A DNA stretch of 9,564 nt, taken from contig JANXBB010000235.1 in assembly GCA_025061975.1 (NCBI GenBank), positions 1 to 9,564 on the forward strand, read 5' to 3'. The translations under genes were made by a program, and so were the position numbers. The stretch's first letter is position 1; each line of letters opens with the position of its first letter. The notes beneath the pieces were generated by a model. That model saw only the letters and a list, made by a program, of their open reading frames with translations. It did no database searches and had not been told where the DNA came from. Origin of the DNA: Caldifarciminota bacterium (GTDB lineage: Bacteria; Hydrothermota; Tepidihabitantia; Tepidihabitantales; CAIPLT01). Of the stretch, positions 1 through 6,657 are shown piece by piece.

Positions 1-255
1 TGGATTGTGTAAAGTTATGTCGCCGCCTCTTTCGATATGATATAATTCAATATTGTTTTCGGCAAGCACTTTTTTGTCAACAAGTAGATTATTAATTTTA
101 ACGTGTTTGCCAATGGTAAATGTTGTGGGGTGCTCAACAAATATAAGGGTATCAGGTATTAAATCGTCTACACGAAAGCGGTGAAGTTCTTTTTGTTTAC
201 AATGTGCTATTTTATAATCTAATAGTCCCCAGTCACAAACCTGAAAGTTTTTCAC
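1..255 (-). CDS. lipB: Octanoyl-[acyl-carrier-protein]:protein N-octanoyltransferase, N-terminal part (C-terminus off window)
   Basis: Translating the minus strand from a GTG at 255 gives 85 residues, open to the window edge. They match the N-terminal half of LipB: C-D-W-G-L-L-D-Y near the start, then F-V-E-H-P-T-T-F-T-I-G-K (residues 39-50), then R-G-G-D-I-T-L-H-N-P (76-85), which is the family signature normally read as RGGDxTYHGPGQ. LipB moves octanoyl groups from acyl carrier protein to lipoyl domains and the glycine-cleavage H protein in the cytoplasm. GTG is chosen because the frame upstream has no ATG and the protein start then aligns with the family. No clear ribosome site is seen, and only 5 bases separate it from the lpdA stop, so translation probably follows lpdA. 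The catalytic Cys/Lys region lies outside the window. The L and N in the signature (usually Y and G) are mild departures. Family call is confident; exact start is moderate. Confidence 0.88.
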   Translation of the reverse strand, partial: MKNFQVCDWGLLDYKIAHCKQKELHRFRVDDLIPDTLIFVEHPTTFTIGKHVKINNLLVDKKVLAENNIELYHIERGGDITLHNP

Positions 256-260
256 TTTTT

Positions 261-1658
261 CTAATTGACAACATGAATAGCCTTTTTTCTGATTAATGCT
301 GCGGCTTCACTAATTACTTCACTTAATGTCGGATGCGGATGTACAAGTTCAATTATCTTATCAATTGGTAAATTTAGATTAATCGCCAAGGTTAATTCGT
401 TAATAAGAAGTGAAGCCTCGGGGCAAATTAGCTGTGCGCCCAAAATTACTTGAGATTTTTTATCAACAACGAGTTTTGCCATACCTTCGATTTTGTTCAT
501 CGTATGCGCCCGCCCTATAGCAACTAATGGAACTTTTGCGACCTCAAAATCGTAATTTAATCGCTGAGCTTCAGCTTCACTAAGTCCTACAAGGGCAATT
601 TCTGGATCGGTATAAATACAAAGGGGTATTGTTGTAACCATAGGTTTACTAATAACTTGAGCGATAAATTCTGCTAAACTGACCGCCTGGGCCATTGCTT
701 TATGAGCTAATAAAGGGGGCCCAATGATGTCGCCAATAGCATATATCTCGTTGATATTAGTTTTTAAGTTATCGTCAACTTTTATAAATCCGTTATCAGT
801 TAATTCAATGCCCAGTGATGTAATGTTTAAATTATCTAAATTAGCTTTTCGACCGGTAGCTACTAAAATTTTTTCGGCAGTAAATGTATATTCTTTATCA
901 TTGCTTTTTACTAAAACAACTGCATTTTCATTATGATAAGTAATTTTTTGAACTACGGCATTGCAGATAACTTCAATTCCTTGTTTTTTTAAACAATTAG
1001 TAAACACTGTTGCAATTTCTTTATCAGTGCCCGGCAATATTTGAGGTTGGAGTTCAATAATTACAATTTTTGTTCCCAGTTTATTATAAATTGATGCAAA
1101 TTCAACACCGATAACACCTCCGCCAATTACAATAAGGCTTTTAGGAATTTTTGTTAGAGTTAAAGCCTCATCCGAGGTAATAATCCTGTTTCCATCCGGT
1201 ACAATATGGGATGGATGTGCATTTACTGAACCGGTAGCAACTATCACGCGTTTTGCGGTAAAATAATAACTTTCGGTGTTGTTTTTTACTATAATATTTT
1301 TCGGATCAACAAATTCTGCTTCGCCGGTTATTAATTTTACATTGTTTTTTTTAAGAAGATATTCAATTCCTTTTCGTAGACGTTGCGGTATTGATTCAAC
1401 ATGTTTTATAAATTTTTCCCAATTAAGATTGGACAACGAAAACTCAATTCCGTACTCTTTTAGCTTCTGAGCATTTTCAATTATGTTTGTGTAATAAACT
1501 AATGTTTTTGTTGGAATACAGCCGCGATTTAAACAGACACCACCAACTTTATCTTTTTCAATTAAGACCACTTCATGATTTAGTTGTGCTAATCGAATTG
1601 CACATACATAACCTGCAGGTCCGGCACCAATTACTAAATTCTCAACTTCGGTTCTCAT
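261..1658 (-). CDS. lpdA: Dihydrolipoyl dehydrogenase (E3)
   Basis: A 465-residue flavoprotein disulfide reductase of typical E3 length. It reoxidises dihydrolipoyl groups on E2 or H proteins using FAD and NAD+, in the cytoplasm. Visible motifs are the FAD-binding G-A-G-P-A-G (11-16), the redox disulfide C-L-N-R-G-C (Cys42/Cys47) followed by I-P-T-K, the NAD-binding G-G-G-V-I-G-V-E-F-A in mid-protein, the second FAD motif A-I-G-D, and the C-terminal active-site H-P-H-P-T-L-S-E (440-447) supplying the His442/Glu447 pair. This last motif supports E3 rather than mercuric reductase. An AGGAG site sits about 10 bases upstream of the ATG, and the gap from the preceding DUF4416 gene is 7 bases. The next gene is lipB, so two lipoate-related functions are adjacent. 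Which lipoyl complex it serves (pyruvate, 2-oxoacid or glycine cleavage) cannot be told from this window. Confidence 0.96.
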   Translation of the reverse strand: MRTEVENLVIGAGPAGYVCAIRLAQLNHEVVLIEKDKVGGVCLNRGCIPTKTLVYYTNIIENAQKLKEYGIEFSLSNLNWEKFIKHVESIPQRLRKGIEYLLKKNNVKLITGEAEFVDPKNIIVKNNTESYYFTAKRVIVATGSVNAHPSHIVPDGNRIITSDEALTLTKIPKSLIVIGGGVIGVEFASIYNKLGTKIVIIELQPQILPGTDKEIATVFTNCLKKQGIEVICNAVVQKITYHNENAVVLVKSNDKEYTFTAEKILVATGRKANLDNLNITSLGIELTDNGFIKVDDNLKTNINEIYAIGDIIGPPLLAHKAMAQAVSLAEFIAQVISKPMVTTIPLCIYTDPEIALVGLSEAEAQRLNYDFEVAKVPLVAIGRAHTMNKIEGMAKLVVDKKSQVILGAQLICPEASLLINELTLAINLNLPIDKIIELVHPHPTLSEVISEAAALIRKKAIHVVN

Positions 1659-1665
1659 GTCTGTT

Positions 1666-2193
1666 TTACTCCTGTTTATTAATTAAAGTCTTTAGTACTT
1701 CTCGAGCTTTATTAAAAAAATAAATATTATCTTGATAATCGGGATATGTCCAGGGCAATGCATGATAGGTATTTTGGCTAAATATTAAGGTTATTTCTCC
1801 ATAGATTCCATTTCTTAAATATATCCGATGAGAATAATTTTTTGTTGTTAACAAAATAAAATTTGCCAATGTTAAAAATCCTGGATCAATATTTATGTTG
1901 CGTGCTTCGTTTGTTACATACTCTTTTTCAATTTGAATTGCAAGTAATTTAGTGTCAACCATTTTTTCGAGTGAAACTAAATTTTCGGTCATTAGCCATT
2001 GACGTTTAAGATCCGATCCCATTTCTTTTCTATAATAGTCAGTGTAACTGTCAAATGAGATTAAATTGCTTTTAAGAACAATTGCGCCAAAGTCTTTTTG
2101 AATAATTGTAGCAAACTTTTCACAAAGTTCTTGATTATTGGTAATTAACCCCCAGATAACCGCTCCTTTTGGTGCTGGTTTAATTTTGCTCAT
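1666..2193 (-). CDS. DUF4416 family protein of unknown function
   Basis: A 175-residue cytoplasmic protein with no signal peptide or membrane segment. It fits DUF4416 over its whole length: an opening K-x-P-x-P segment leading into a short hydrophobic strand (G-L-I-T), then Y-T-D-Y-Y-x-x-E-M-G with L-K-R-x-W (about 50-66), N-I-D-P-G-F-L-T-L (101-109), T-T-K-N-Y-S-H-R-I-Y-L (116-126) and L-P-W-T-Y-P-D-Y (146-153). The conserved polar residues look like an active or binding site, but no reaction is established for the family to my knowledge. I place the start at the ATG at 2193, overlapping scpB by 14 bases; a GTG at 2208 would add five residues (M-P-Y-K-K) and give 180 aa. The ATG is preferred because family members begin close to the K-x-P-x-P segment. 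It sits between scpB and lpdA, with no functional link visible to either. Confidence 0.85.
   Translation of the reverse strand: MSKIKPAPKGAVIWGLITNNQELCEKFATIIQKDFGAIVLKSNLISFDSYTDYYRKEMGSDLKRQWLMTENLVSLEKMVDTKLLAIQIEKEYVTNEARNINIDPGFLTLANFILLTTKNYSHRIYLRNGIYGEITLIFSQNTYHALPWTYPDYQDNIYFFNKAREVLKTLINKQE
1669..1673 (-). promoter_or_regulatory. Ribosome binding site of lpdA
   Basis: The minus strand reads AGGAG here, 10 bases before the lpdA ATG at 1658. It lies immediately upstream of, and touching, the stop codon of the DUF4416 gene in transcript order. Together with the GGAGG before the lipoprotein gene it shows that this organism uses Shine-Dalgarno sites at some genes, while the overlapping genes mostly lack them. 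Confidence 0.7.
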
Positions 2194-2764
2194 TTTCTTG
2201 TAAGGCACGGCTTGTTAAAAATTCCTCAATTTCTTCCTTCCGAGGTAGGTCTTCCAGTGATGCAAGTCCAAAATAACGTAAAAATTCTTTAGTGGTGCTA
2301 TATAAAAATGGTCTTCCGGGTTTTTGAGCTCGGCCGGTAATATGAATGAGTTTTTTTTCTAATAAGGTTAAAATAGGCCCGCTACAATCAACACCGCGGA
2401 CCCGCTCAATCTCTCCTTTGGTTATCGGCTGATTGTAGGCAATAATTGCTAGCACCTCTAATGCCGGTTTAGAAAGTTTATGTTGATACGACCGATATAA
2501 TCTACGGACCCATTGTCCAAATTCCGGAAGAGTATACAACTGAAAACCATTTGCTACTTTTTCAATTCGAAAACTTCTGTCAGTCAATTCGTATTCCTTG
2601 TTTAACTCATTAATGCATTCAATAATTATAATTTCTGGAAGCTGAGTAATTTCACTAAGTTTTTTAAGGGTTAATGGTTCACTACTACTGAAAAGTAGCG
2701 CTTCAACTATTTTCTTTCTTCGAGTTAAATCTTCGGTATTAACTGGAATATTCGAGGAATCCAT
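2180..2764 (-). CDS. scpB: Segregation and condensation protein B
   Basis: A 194-residue protein with the ScpB layout: a first winged helix (about 14-80, containing R-R-K-K-I-V-E-A-L-L-F-S-S) and a second (about 95-165) with K-P-A-L-E-V-L-A-I-I-A-Y-N-Q-P-I-T, V-R-G-V-D and the G-R-x-x-x-P-G-R-P-x-x-Y-x-T-T segment that is diagnostic of the family. ScpB dimerises and binds the kleisin ScpA in the SMC condensin-like complex that compacts and separates chromosomes. No scpA is visible here, although the two are often adjacent in other bacteria. The ATG lies 8 bases after the aspartate kinase stop, with only a weak AAGAAG-like purine stretch upstream. The C-terminal tail after residue 170 is short and charged. 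The 3' end overlaps the DUF4416 start. Confidence 0.95.
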   Translation of the reverse strand: MDSSNIPVNTEDLTRRKKIVEALLFSSSEPLTLKKLSEITQLPEIIIIECINELNKEYELTDRSFRIEKVANGFQLYTLPEFGQWVRRLYRSYQHKLSKPALEVLAIIAYNQPITKGEIERVRGVDCSGPILTLLEKKLIHITGRAQKPGRPFLYSTTKEFLRYFGLASLEDLPRKEEIEEFLTSRALQENEQN

Positions 2765-2772
2765 TTAAAGTT

Positions 2773-4011
2773 TTACTTCTTAACAAGTTTGAATTTCTTT
2801 AGCAAGGCATTTATTACTTTTTTGTAATGCTTTTGATCAATAAAACAGGTTATCTTCATTTCGGTACTGCTAAAAGCATCAATATGTACTCCAAGTTTAT
2901 GGAACACACAAAAGACTTTATTAAAAATATCTGGATCGCTACTAATACCCGGTCCGATTAAAGATATTGCTGCAAGATTTTGAGTAATATCAATTTTTTG
3001 AGCATTCACGGATTTTTTGACTTCTTTTAGAACGTCTAATGCTTTAGGAAAATTCTCTTGAGTTACGATAAACGAAAGATCAAAATGATTGTTATAAGGA
3101 ACACCATGGGAAAAGAATACCAAAGGAATTTTTGCCTCAGCTAACCGAACAATAACTTGATGTAAACACTTAGGCAATTTAGGAACGGCTATTAGTGTTA
3201 GCCGATTTAAATTTAGTAAATGGGTAACTGCTCTAACAAAAGGTTTTTCTAAATTATAATAGTTATAATTATTTTGGGTCTTCATAGTTTTTTCAATGAT
3301 TATCGCCCTATTAGGGGTTGAAAAAGATTTTATAATCAAAGGTACATCATATTTTATAGCCAATTCACAAGCTCGATGGGAAACTATTTCGGCACCGCTG
3401 CTGGTCATTTCAGCAAGTTCTTCATAGGTGATTTCATGAATCGGTTTGGCTTTAGGAAATATTTTGGGATTTTCGGTAAAAATTCCACTTACATCTTTAT
3501 AAAGCTCACATCGATCTGCTTTAAAAAATGCTGCAAGTGCTACTGCGGTAATGTCAGAGCCACCCCGTCCGAGTGTAGTAATTTCGTTATTAATACTTAC
3601 ACCTTGAAAACCAGCAACAATTGGAATAATATCATTTTTTAATGCTTCAACGATTCGCTTTCCTCGAATATTTAGAATTTTTGCATTTGTATGTTCATTA
3701 TCAGTAATTATTCCCACTTGTGAACCAGTAAATGACATTGCTTGATAACCGCGTTTAGTTAGCGCTAAAGACAAAAGAGACATCGTTAGCCGTTCGCCGA
3801 TTGTTAGGAGCATATCTAACTCGCGTGGTGGTGGTGCGGGGTTAATTTTACGTGCCATATTAATTAAATCGTCGGTGTGATTGCTCATTGCAGAAACAAC
3901 TACAATCACTCTATTGTGATCTTTTGTCGCCGCGACGACTTCTGCAACTTGTTCAATGCTTTTTAAATCCTTAAGTATACTGCCACCGAATTTTTGAACA
4001 ATTAGCTTCAT
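2773..4011 (-). CDS. lysC: Aspartate kinase, monofunctional, with two ACT domains
   Basis: A 412-residue protein of the usual length for a monofunctional aspartokinase. It phosphorylates L-aspartate with ATP, the first step toward lysine/diaminopimelate, threonine and methionine. Visible are K-F-G-G-S (7-11) at the N-terminus, G-E-R (72-74), F-T-G-S-Q (94-98), the G-R-G-G-S-D loop (148-153), Y-K-D-V-S-G-I-F-T-E-N-P (171-182) and E-M-T-S-S-G-A-E-I (201-209). Two ACT regions follow, about 257-330 and 345-410; the second has the recognisable S-S-T-E-M-K-I strand. The first ACT is divergent, so the feedback effector (lysine or threonine) cannot be assigned. The ATG overlaps the TGA of the upstream aminotransferase in an ATGA and has no Shine-Dalgarno of its own, which points to translational coupling. 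No homoserine dehydrogenase domain is fused. The lysC symbol is by family; the isozyme type is uncertain. Confidence 0.94.
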   Translation of the reverse strand: MKLIVQKFGGSILKDLKSIEQVAEVVAATKDHNRVIVVVSAMSNHTDDLINMARKINPAPPPRELDMLLTIGERLTMSLLSLALTKRGYQAMSFTGSQVGIITDNEHTNAKILNIRGKRIVEALKNDIIPIVAGFQGVSINNEITTLGRGGSDITAVALAAFFKADRCELYKDVSGIFTENPKIFPKAKPIHEITYEELAEMTSSGAEIVSHRACELAIKYDVPLIIKSFSTPNRAIIIEKTMKTQNNYNYYNLEKPFVRAVTHLLNLNRLTLIAVPKLPKCLHQVIVRLAEAKIPLVFFSHGVPYNNHFDLSFIVTQENFPKALDVLKEVKKSVNAQKIDITQNLAAISLIGPGISSDPDIFNKVFCVFHKLGVHIDAFSSTEMKITCFIDQKHYKKVINALLKKFKLVKK

Positions 4012-5186
4012 GTTTTATAATCTAATTTTTTTAGCCTCATAATCGCTTTTTTTATTTTGGCTTTAGGAAGCACCACAGCAAAACGGACATATCCTTCACC
4101 GTATTTACCAAAACCAATTCCTGGTGTAACTAAAATTCCGGTATTTTTTAAAAGGAATGTGGCAAATTGTAGTGAGTCGTATCTGAATTGTTTAAAAGGA
4201 ATTTTGCACCACAAGTAAAATGTTGCTTCAGGCATTTGTGAGCTCCAGCCTAATTTATTTAGGGCATCACTTAGATAAAGCATGTTTTCTTTATATATTT
4301 GTCGAGTCAATTTACTAAATTTTTTCCAATTGTTAAGTGCAAAAATCACCGAATCTTGAATTGCACCAAAAGGACCAGAATCAACATTTTGTTTAACCTT
4401 TAATAACGCTTGAATCATATCAGCATTTCCAACAACGAAACCAATACGCCAGCCACATATACTAAATGTTTTAGATAATGAATGAAATTCAACGCAACAT
4501 TCTTTCGCACCGGGAATTTCTAATATGCTATGGGGTGGAGTTGTATAATAAATTTCTGAATATACATTATCATTGAAGCAATAAAAATTGTATTTTAAAG
4601 CTAAATTAACAATTTCGTTGTAAAACTCATACGGTGCTACTGCTCCGGTGGGATTGTTAGGATAATTAAGACAGAAAAGTTTACTTCTTTTAGAAAATTT
4701 TATTCTTGTGAGTTCCGGCAAAAAACGATTTTTTTCCATAATCGGAATTAAAATTGGAATGCCACCAGCAAGGTAGGTTTGATTTAAATATACCGGATAA
4801 GAAGGCGAAGGGACATACACTTTATCTCCCCTATCGACCAGCGCCCAAAACAAATGTGCTACCCCTTCTTTAGAACCGATCAAAACTGCAACTTCAGTTT
4901 CGGGATCTAATGTAACATTGAAACGTTCTTTATACCATTTACTAATTGCTTCACGTACTGAAAGCTTTCCTTGATACGTTGGATATCGATGGTTTTCTGA
5001 GACATTAAGTGATTTTCGTAAGAAGTTAAGTAAATGAGGATGCGGAGGAAGAGTTGGATTTCCTTCACCAAAATCGATAATTTCCGTAGTGCTTTGATAT
5101 TTAAGTTTCAACTTATCCAACTCGGCAAATAGATACGGCGGGATCTTAGAAAGTCGTGATGCAAAAAATTGTGTTTTTAGGTTCAT
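4008..5186 (-). CDS. Class I/II PLP-dependent aminotransferase (AlaC/DapL-like, COG0436 type)
   Basis: A 392-residue fold-type I aminotransferase acting in the cytoplasm. PLP-site residues can be read in order: N178 in N-Y-P-N-N-P-T-G, D206 and Y209 in F-N-D-N-V-Y, the Schiff-base Lys239 in H-S-L-S-K-T, and Arg247 in G-W-R-I-G-F; Arg368 in Y-V-R-F-A would bind the substrate carboxylate. The G-S-K-E-G loop (104-108), the V-E-F-H-S-L-S-K segment and a C-terminal P-G-I-G-F-G resemble AlaC-type alanine transaminases and the related LL-diaminopimelate aminotransferase. Because aspartate kinase is encoded immediately downstream with an ATGA overlap, a role in the aspartate/lysine pathway is plausible, but alanine or aspartate transamination is equally possible, so no symbol is given. 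Its own ATG overlaps the TGA of the preceding propeller gene in another ATGA. No ribosome site is obvious. Confidence 0.92.
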   Translation of the reverse strand: MNLKTQFFASRLSKIPPYLFAELDKLKLKYQSTTEIIDFGEGNPTLPPHPHLLNFLRKSLNVSENHRYPTYQGKLSVREAISKWYKERFNVTLDPETEVAVLIGSKEGVAHLFWALVDRGDKVYVPSPSYPVYLNQTYLAGGIPILIPIMEKNRFLPELTRIKFSKRSKLFCLNYPNNPTGAVAPYEFYNEIVNLALKYNFYCFNDNVYSEIYYTTPPHSILEIPGAKECCVEFHSLSKTFSICGWRIGFVVGNADMIQALLKVKQNVDSGPFGAIQDSVIFALNNWKKFSKLTRQIYKENMLYLSDALNKLGWSSQMPEATFYLWCKIPFKQFRYDSLQFATFLLKNTGILVTPGIGFGKYGEGYVRFAVVLPKAKIKKAIMRLKKLDYKT

Positions 5187-6586
5187 TTAATAACTTGATT
5201 TTTAATAATTTTTGCAGTATTTCTTTTATTGCTTCTTACTTGTGACCAACAACCAGACATTGCTGGAGCAAATCCATTGAGTGCATATAATTGCCCTTCC
5301 CATGAGCCAATATATATTGTGCCGTCATCGGCAATTATCGGTGAAGGGCTATACATAAGTTCTTTACTGTCCTCAGCAATTTGCCATTTGTATAAAAGCT
5401 TGCCATCACTACGGAGCGCGTATAAATAGCCGTCGTCAGAAACAAAGTATATATTTCCTAAACTGTCTATTGCTCCTGATCCGAAAATATAATAATCAGT
5501 TTCATATAATTGTTTTATTTCCTCACCTTGCCGTTTTATATAAAAGATTCCACCTTCATCGCCCACATATAAAGTATTATTCCGATCAATTACTATCGCC
5601 GTGCGTATAGCATCTTCTTCAGGTGTTGGAATTTTCCATTTCAATCGGCCTTTCTTAGTTATTGCATAAATAAATCCATTAGTTGCACCAAGATAAATTG
5701 TTCCATCAGGTCCGATTGAAGGCGAACCAAAAAAATAAGCATCGTCTTCCTCGGGTGGAGAAAATTTCCAAACTTGCCGTCCTTTAGAATCTATCGCGTA
5801 TATAGCATCAGACGCACAATAAATTATATCGTTTTCATCTATTACAGGGGATCCAGCAATTTCGTCACCGGTAGAAAACTTCCACAGATATTTTCCATTG
5901 TTAGACAAACAATATAAATTTCCATCATCGCATCCAAAAACCAAATTTTCTTTCGATGTTAGTGCGATGCTGCTGTAAATTGACGAAGGAATTTCGTAAG
6001 TCCAAATTATTTTTCCCGAAAAATCAATTCCATAGACAACTCCAGATGTGCTTACAATATACAAAAGACTATTTCCAATAACTGGCGCCGGATATAAAGG
6101 CGCTTTAAGTGATAACTGCCATTTTACATCACCCGTTGGCAAAATGCAATATAAGATTCCGTCCTCAGTCGTGCAATATAATTCGTTATTTTTTCCGATT
6201 GCAACTGGGGAATAGATCCCAGAATTAGTTTTAAATATCCATTTTACAATACTAGGAATTATTTGTATAGTACAAGATGATGTCCAATCCGTTATATTAT
6301 TATTAATCTCTTTAAATCTTATTTTAGGATAATAAATTCCCGGTCTTGAGTATAAATAATTTGCAAAAAGATAATTCCCGCTAACTGTTTTCCACTCGGA
6401 CAACGTTCCATCGCCCCAATCGAGTTGATAAGAAAGTACCGAATCTCTGAGATTTGTTAGTTCAATACTAAATTCAACCGGTCGGGTTGTATCGCCAATT
6501 AGTGGAGCAAAAAAAGATATTGACCACAAAAGTCTCAGCGTACCTAAAACTAAAAATAAACCTACTAAATATCCACAATTACGCAT
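5183..6586 (-). CDS. Exported or membrane-anchored PKD-like plus eight-blade PQQ-like beta-propeller protein
   Basis: The product has 467 residues from the ATG at 6586. An in-frame ATG at 6613 would add nine residues but lies inside the arm of a strong hairpin, and a normal signal sequence begins at the later ATG (M-R-N-C-G-Y then a hydrophobic stretch to about residue 31). There is no lipobox, so it is secreted or held by an uncleaved N-terminal helix. A PKD-like beta-sandwich follows with L-D-W-G-D-G (about 55-60) and R-P-G-I-Y-Y-P-K-I-R. I count eight repeats of the pattern S-P-x-I, D-G-x-I-Y, G-x-x-Y-A-I, W-x-F from about 120 to 440, an eight-blade propeller. It is a shorter paralogue of the gene upstream; the C-terminal W-S-Q-V-R-S-N-K-R-N-T-A echoes that protein's closing motif. 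The blades fit the PQQ-like family, but no catalytic quinoprotein domain is seen, so a structural or binding role is more likely than dehydrogenation. The stop overlaps the aminotransferase start. Confidence 0.87.
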   Translation of the reverse strand: MRNCGYLVGLFLVLGTLRLLWSISFFAPLIGDTTRPVEFSIELTNLRDSVLSYQLDWGDGTLSEWKTVSGNYLFANYLYSRPGIYYPKIRFKEINNNITDWTSSCTIQIIPSIVKWIFKTNSGIYSPVAIGKNNELYCTTEDGILYCILPTGDVKWQLSLKAPLYPAPVIGNSLLYIVSTSGVVYGIDFSGKIIWTYEIPSSIYSSIALTSKENLVFGCDDGNLYCLSNNGKYLWKFSTGDEIAGSPVIDENDIIYCASDAIYAIDSKGRQVWKFSPPEEDDAYFFGSPSIGPDGTIYLGATNGFIYAITKKGRLKWKIPTPEEDAIRTAIVIDRNNTLYVGDEGGIFYIKRQGEEIKQLYETDYYIFGSGAIDSLGNIYFVSDDGYLYALRSDGKLLYKWQIAEDSKELMYSPSPIIADDGTIYIGSWEGQLYALNGFAPAMSGCWSQVRSNKRNTAKIIKNQVIK

Positions 6587-6601
6587 TGTAATTTTTTGAT
6601 G

Positions 6602-6636
6602 CGCCCCCAACATATATATTTATAATGTTGGGGGCG
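6602..6636. other. Perfect 12-bp GC-rich inverted repeat (hairpin) between the two propeller genes
   Basis: The arms CGCCCCCAACAT (6602-6613) and ATGTTGGGGGCG (6625-6636) are perfectly complementary around an 11-base AT-only loop, and stand out sharply from the AT-rich surroundings. In the transcript of this operon (minus strand) the stem is followed by CATCAAAAAATTAC, with no run of U, so it does not look like an intrinsic terminator for these genes. On the plus strand it is followed by ATTTTAAAATTTG, a weak T tract, but no plus-strand gene ends here. The second arm in transcript order begins with the ATG at 6613, so that start would be buried in the stem. Possible roles are mRNA stabilisation or processing, control of the downstream start, or a dispersed palindromic repeat. 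Confidence 0.75.
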
Positions 6637-6657
6637 ATTTTAAAATTTGAAAATTAA

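Noticed and set aside
724..936. Plus-strand open frame of 70 codons inside lpdA
   Set aside because: It is antisense to a well-conserved E3 gene, has no homology I recognise and no ribosome site. The same applies to the plus-strand frames at 1276-1470, 1487-1723, 3376-3642, 5229-5429, 7654-7836, 7876-8205 and 7904-8179.
261..1658. Mercuric reductase or another disulfide reductase
   Set aside because: The C-terminal H-P-H-P-T-L-S-E and the absence of a heavy-metal-binding N-terminal domain or terminal Cys pair fit E3.
6602..6636. Intrinsic terminator ending the lipoprotein transcript
   Set aside because: The stem is strong, but on the minus strand it is followed by CATCAAAAAA rather than a T run. 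On the plus strand there is no gene to terminate.
6614..6657. Promoter for the second propeller gene (TATAAA-like element in the hairpin loop)
   Set aside because: A TATAAA match in AT-only sequence is expected by chance, and no -35 element at suitable spacing is visible.
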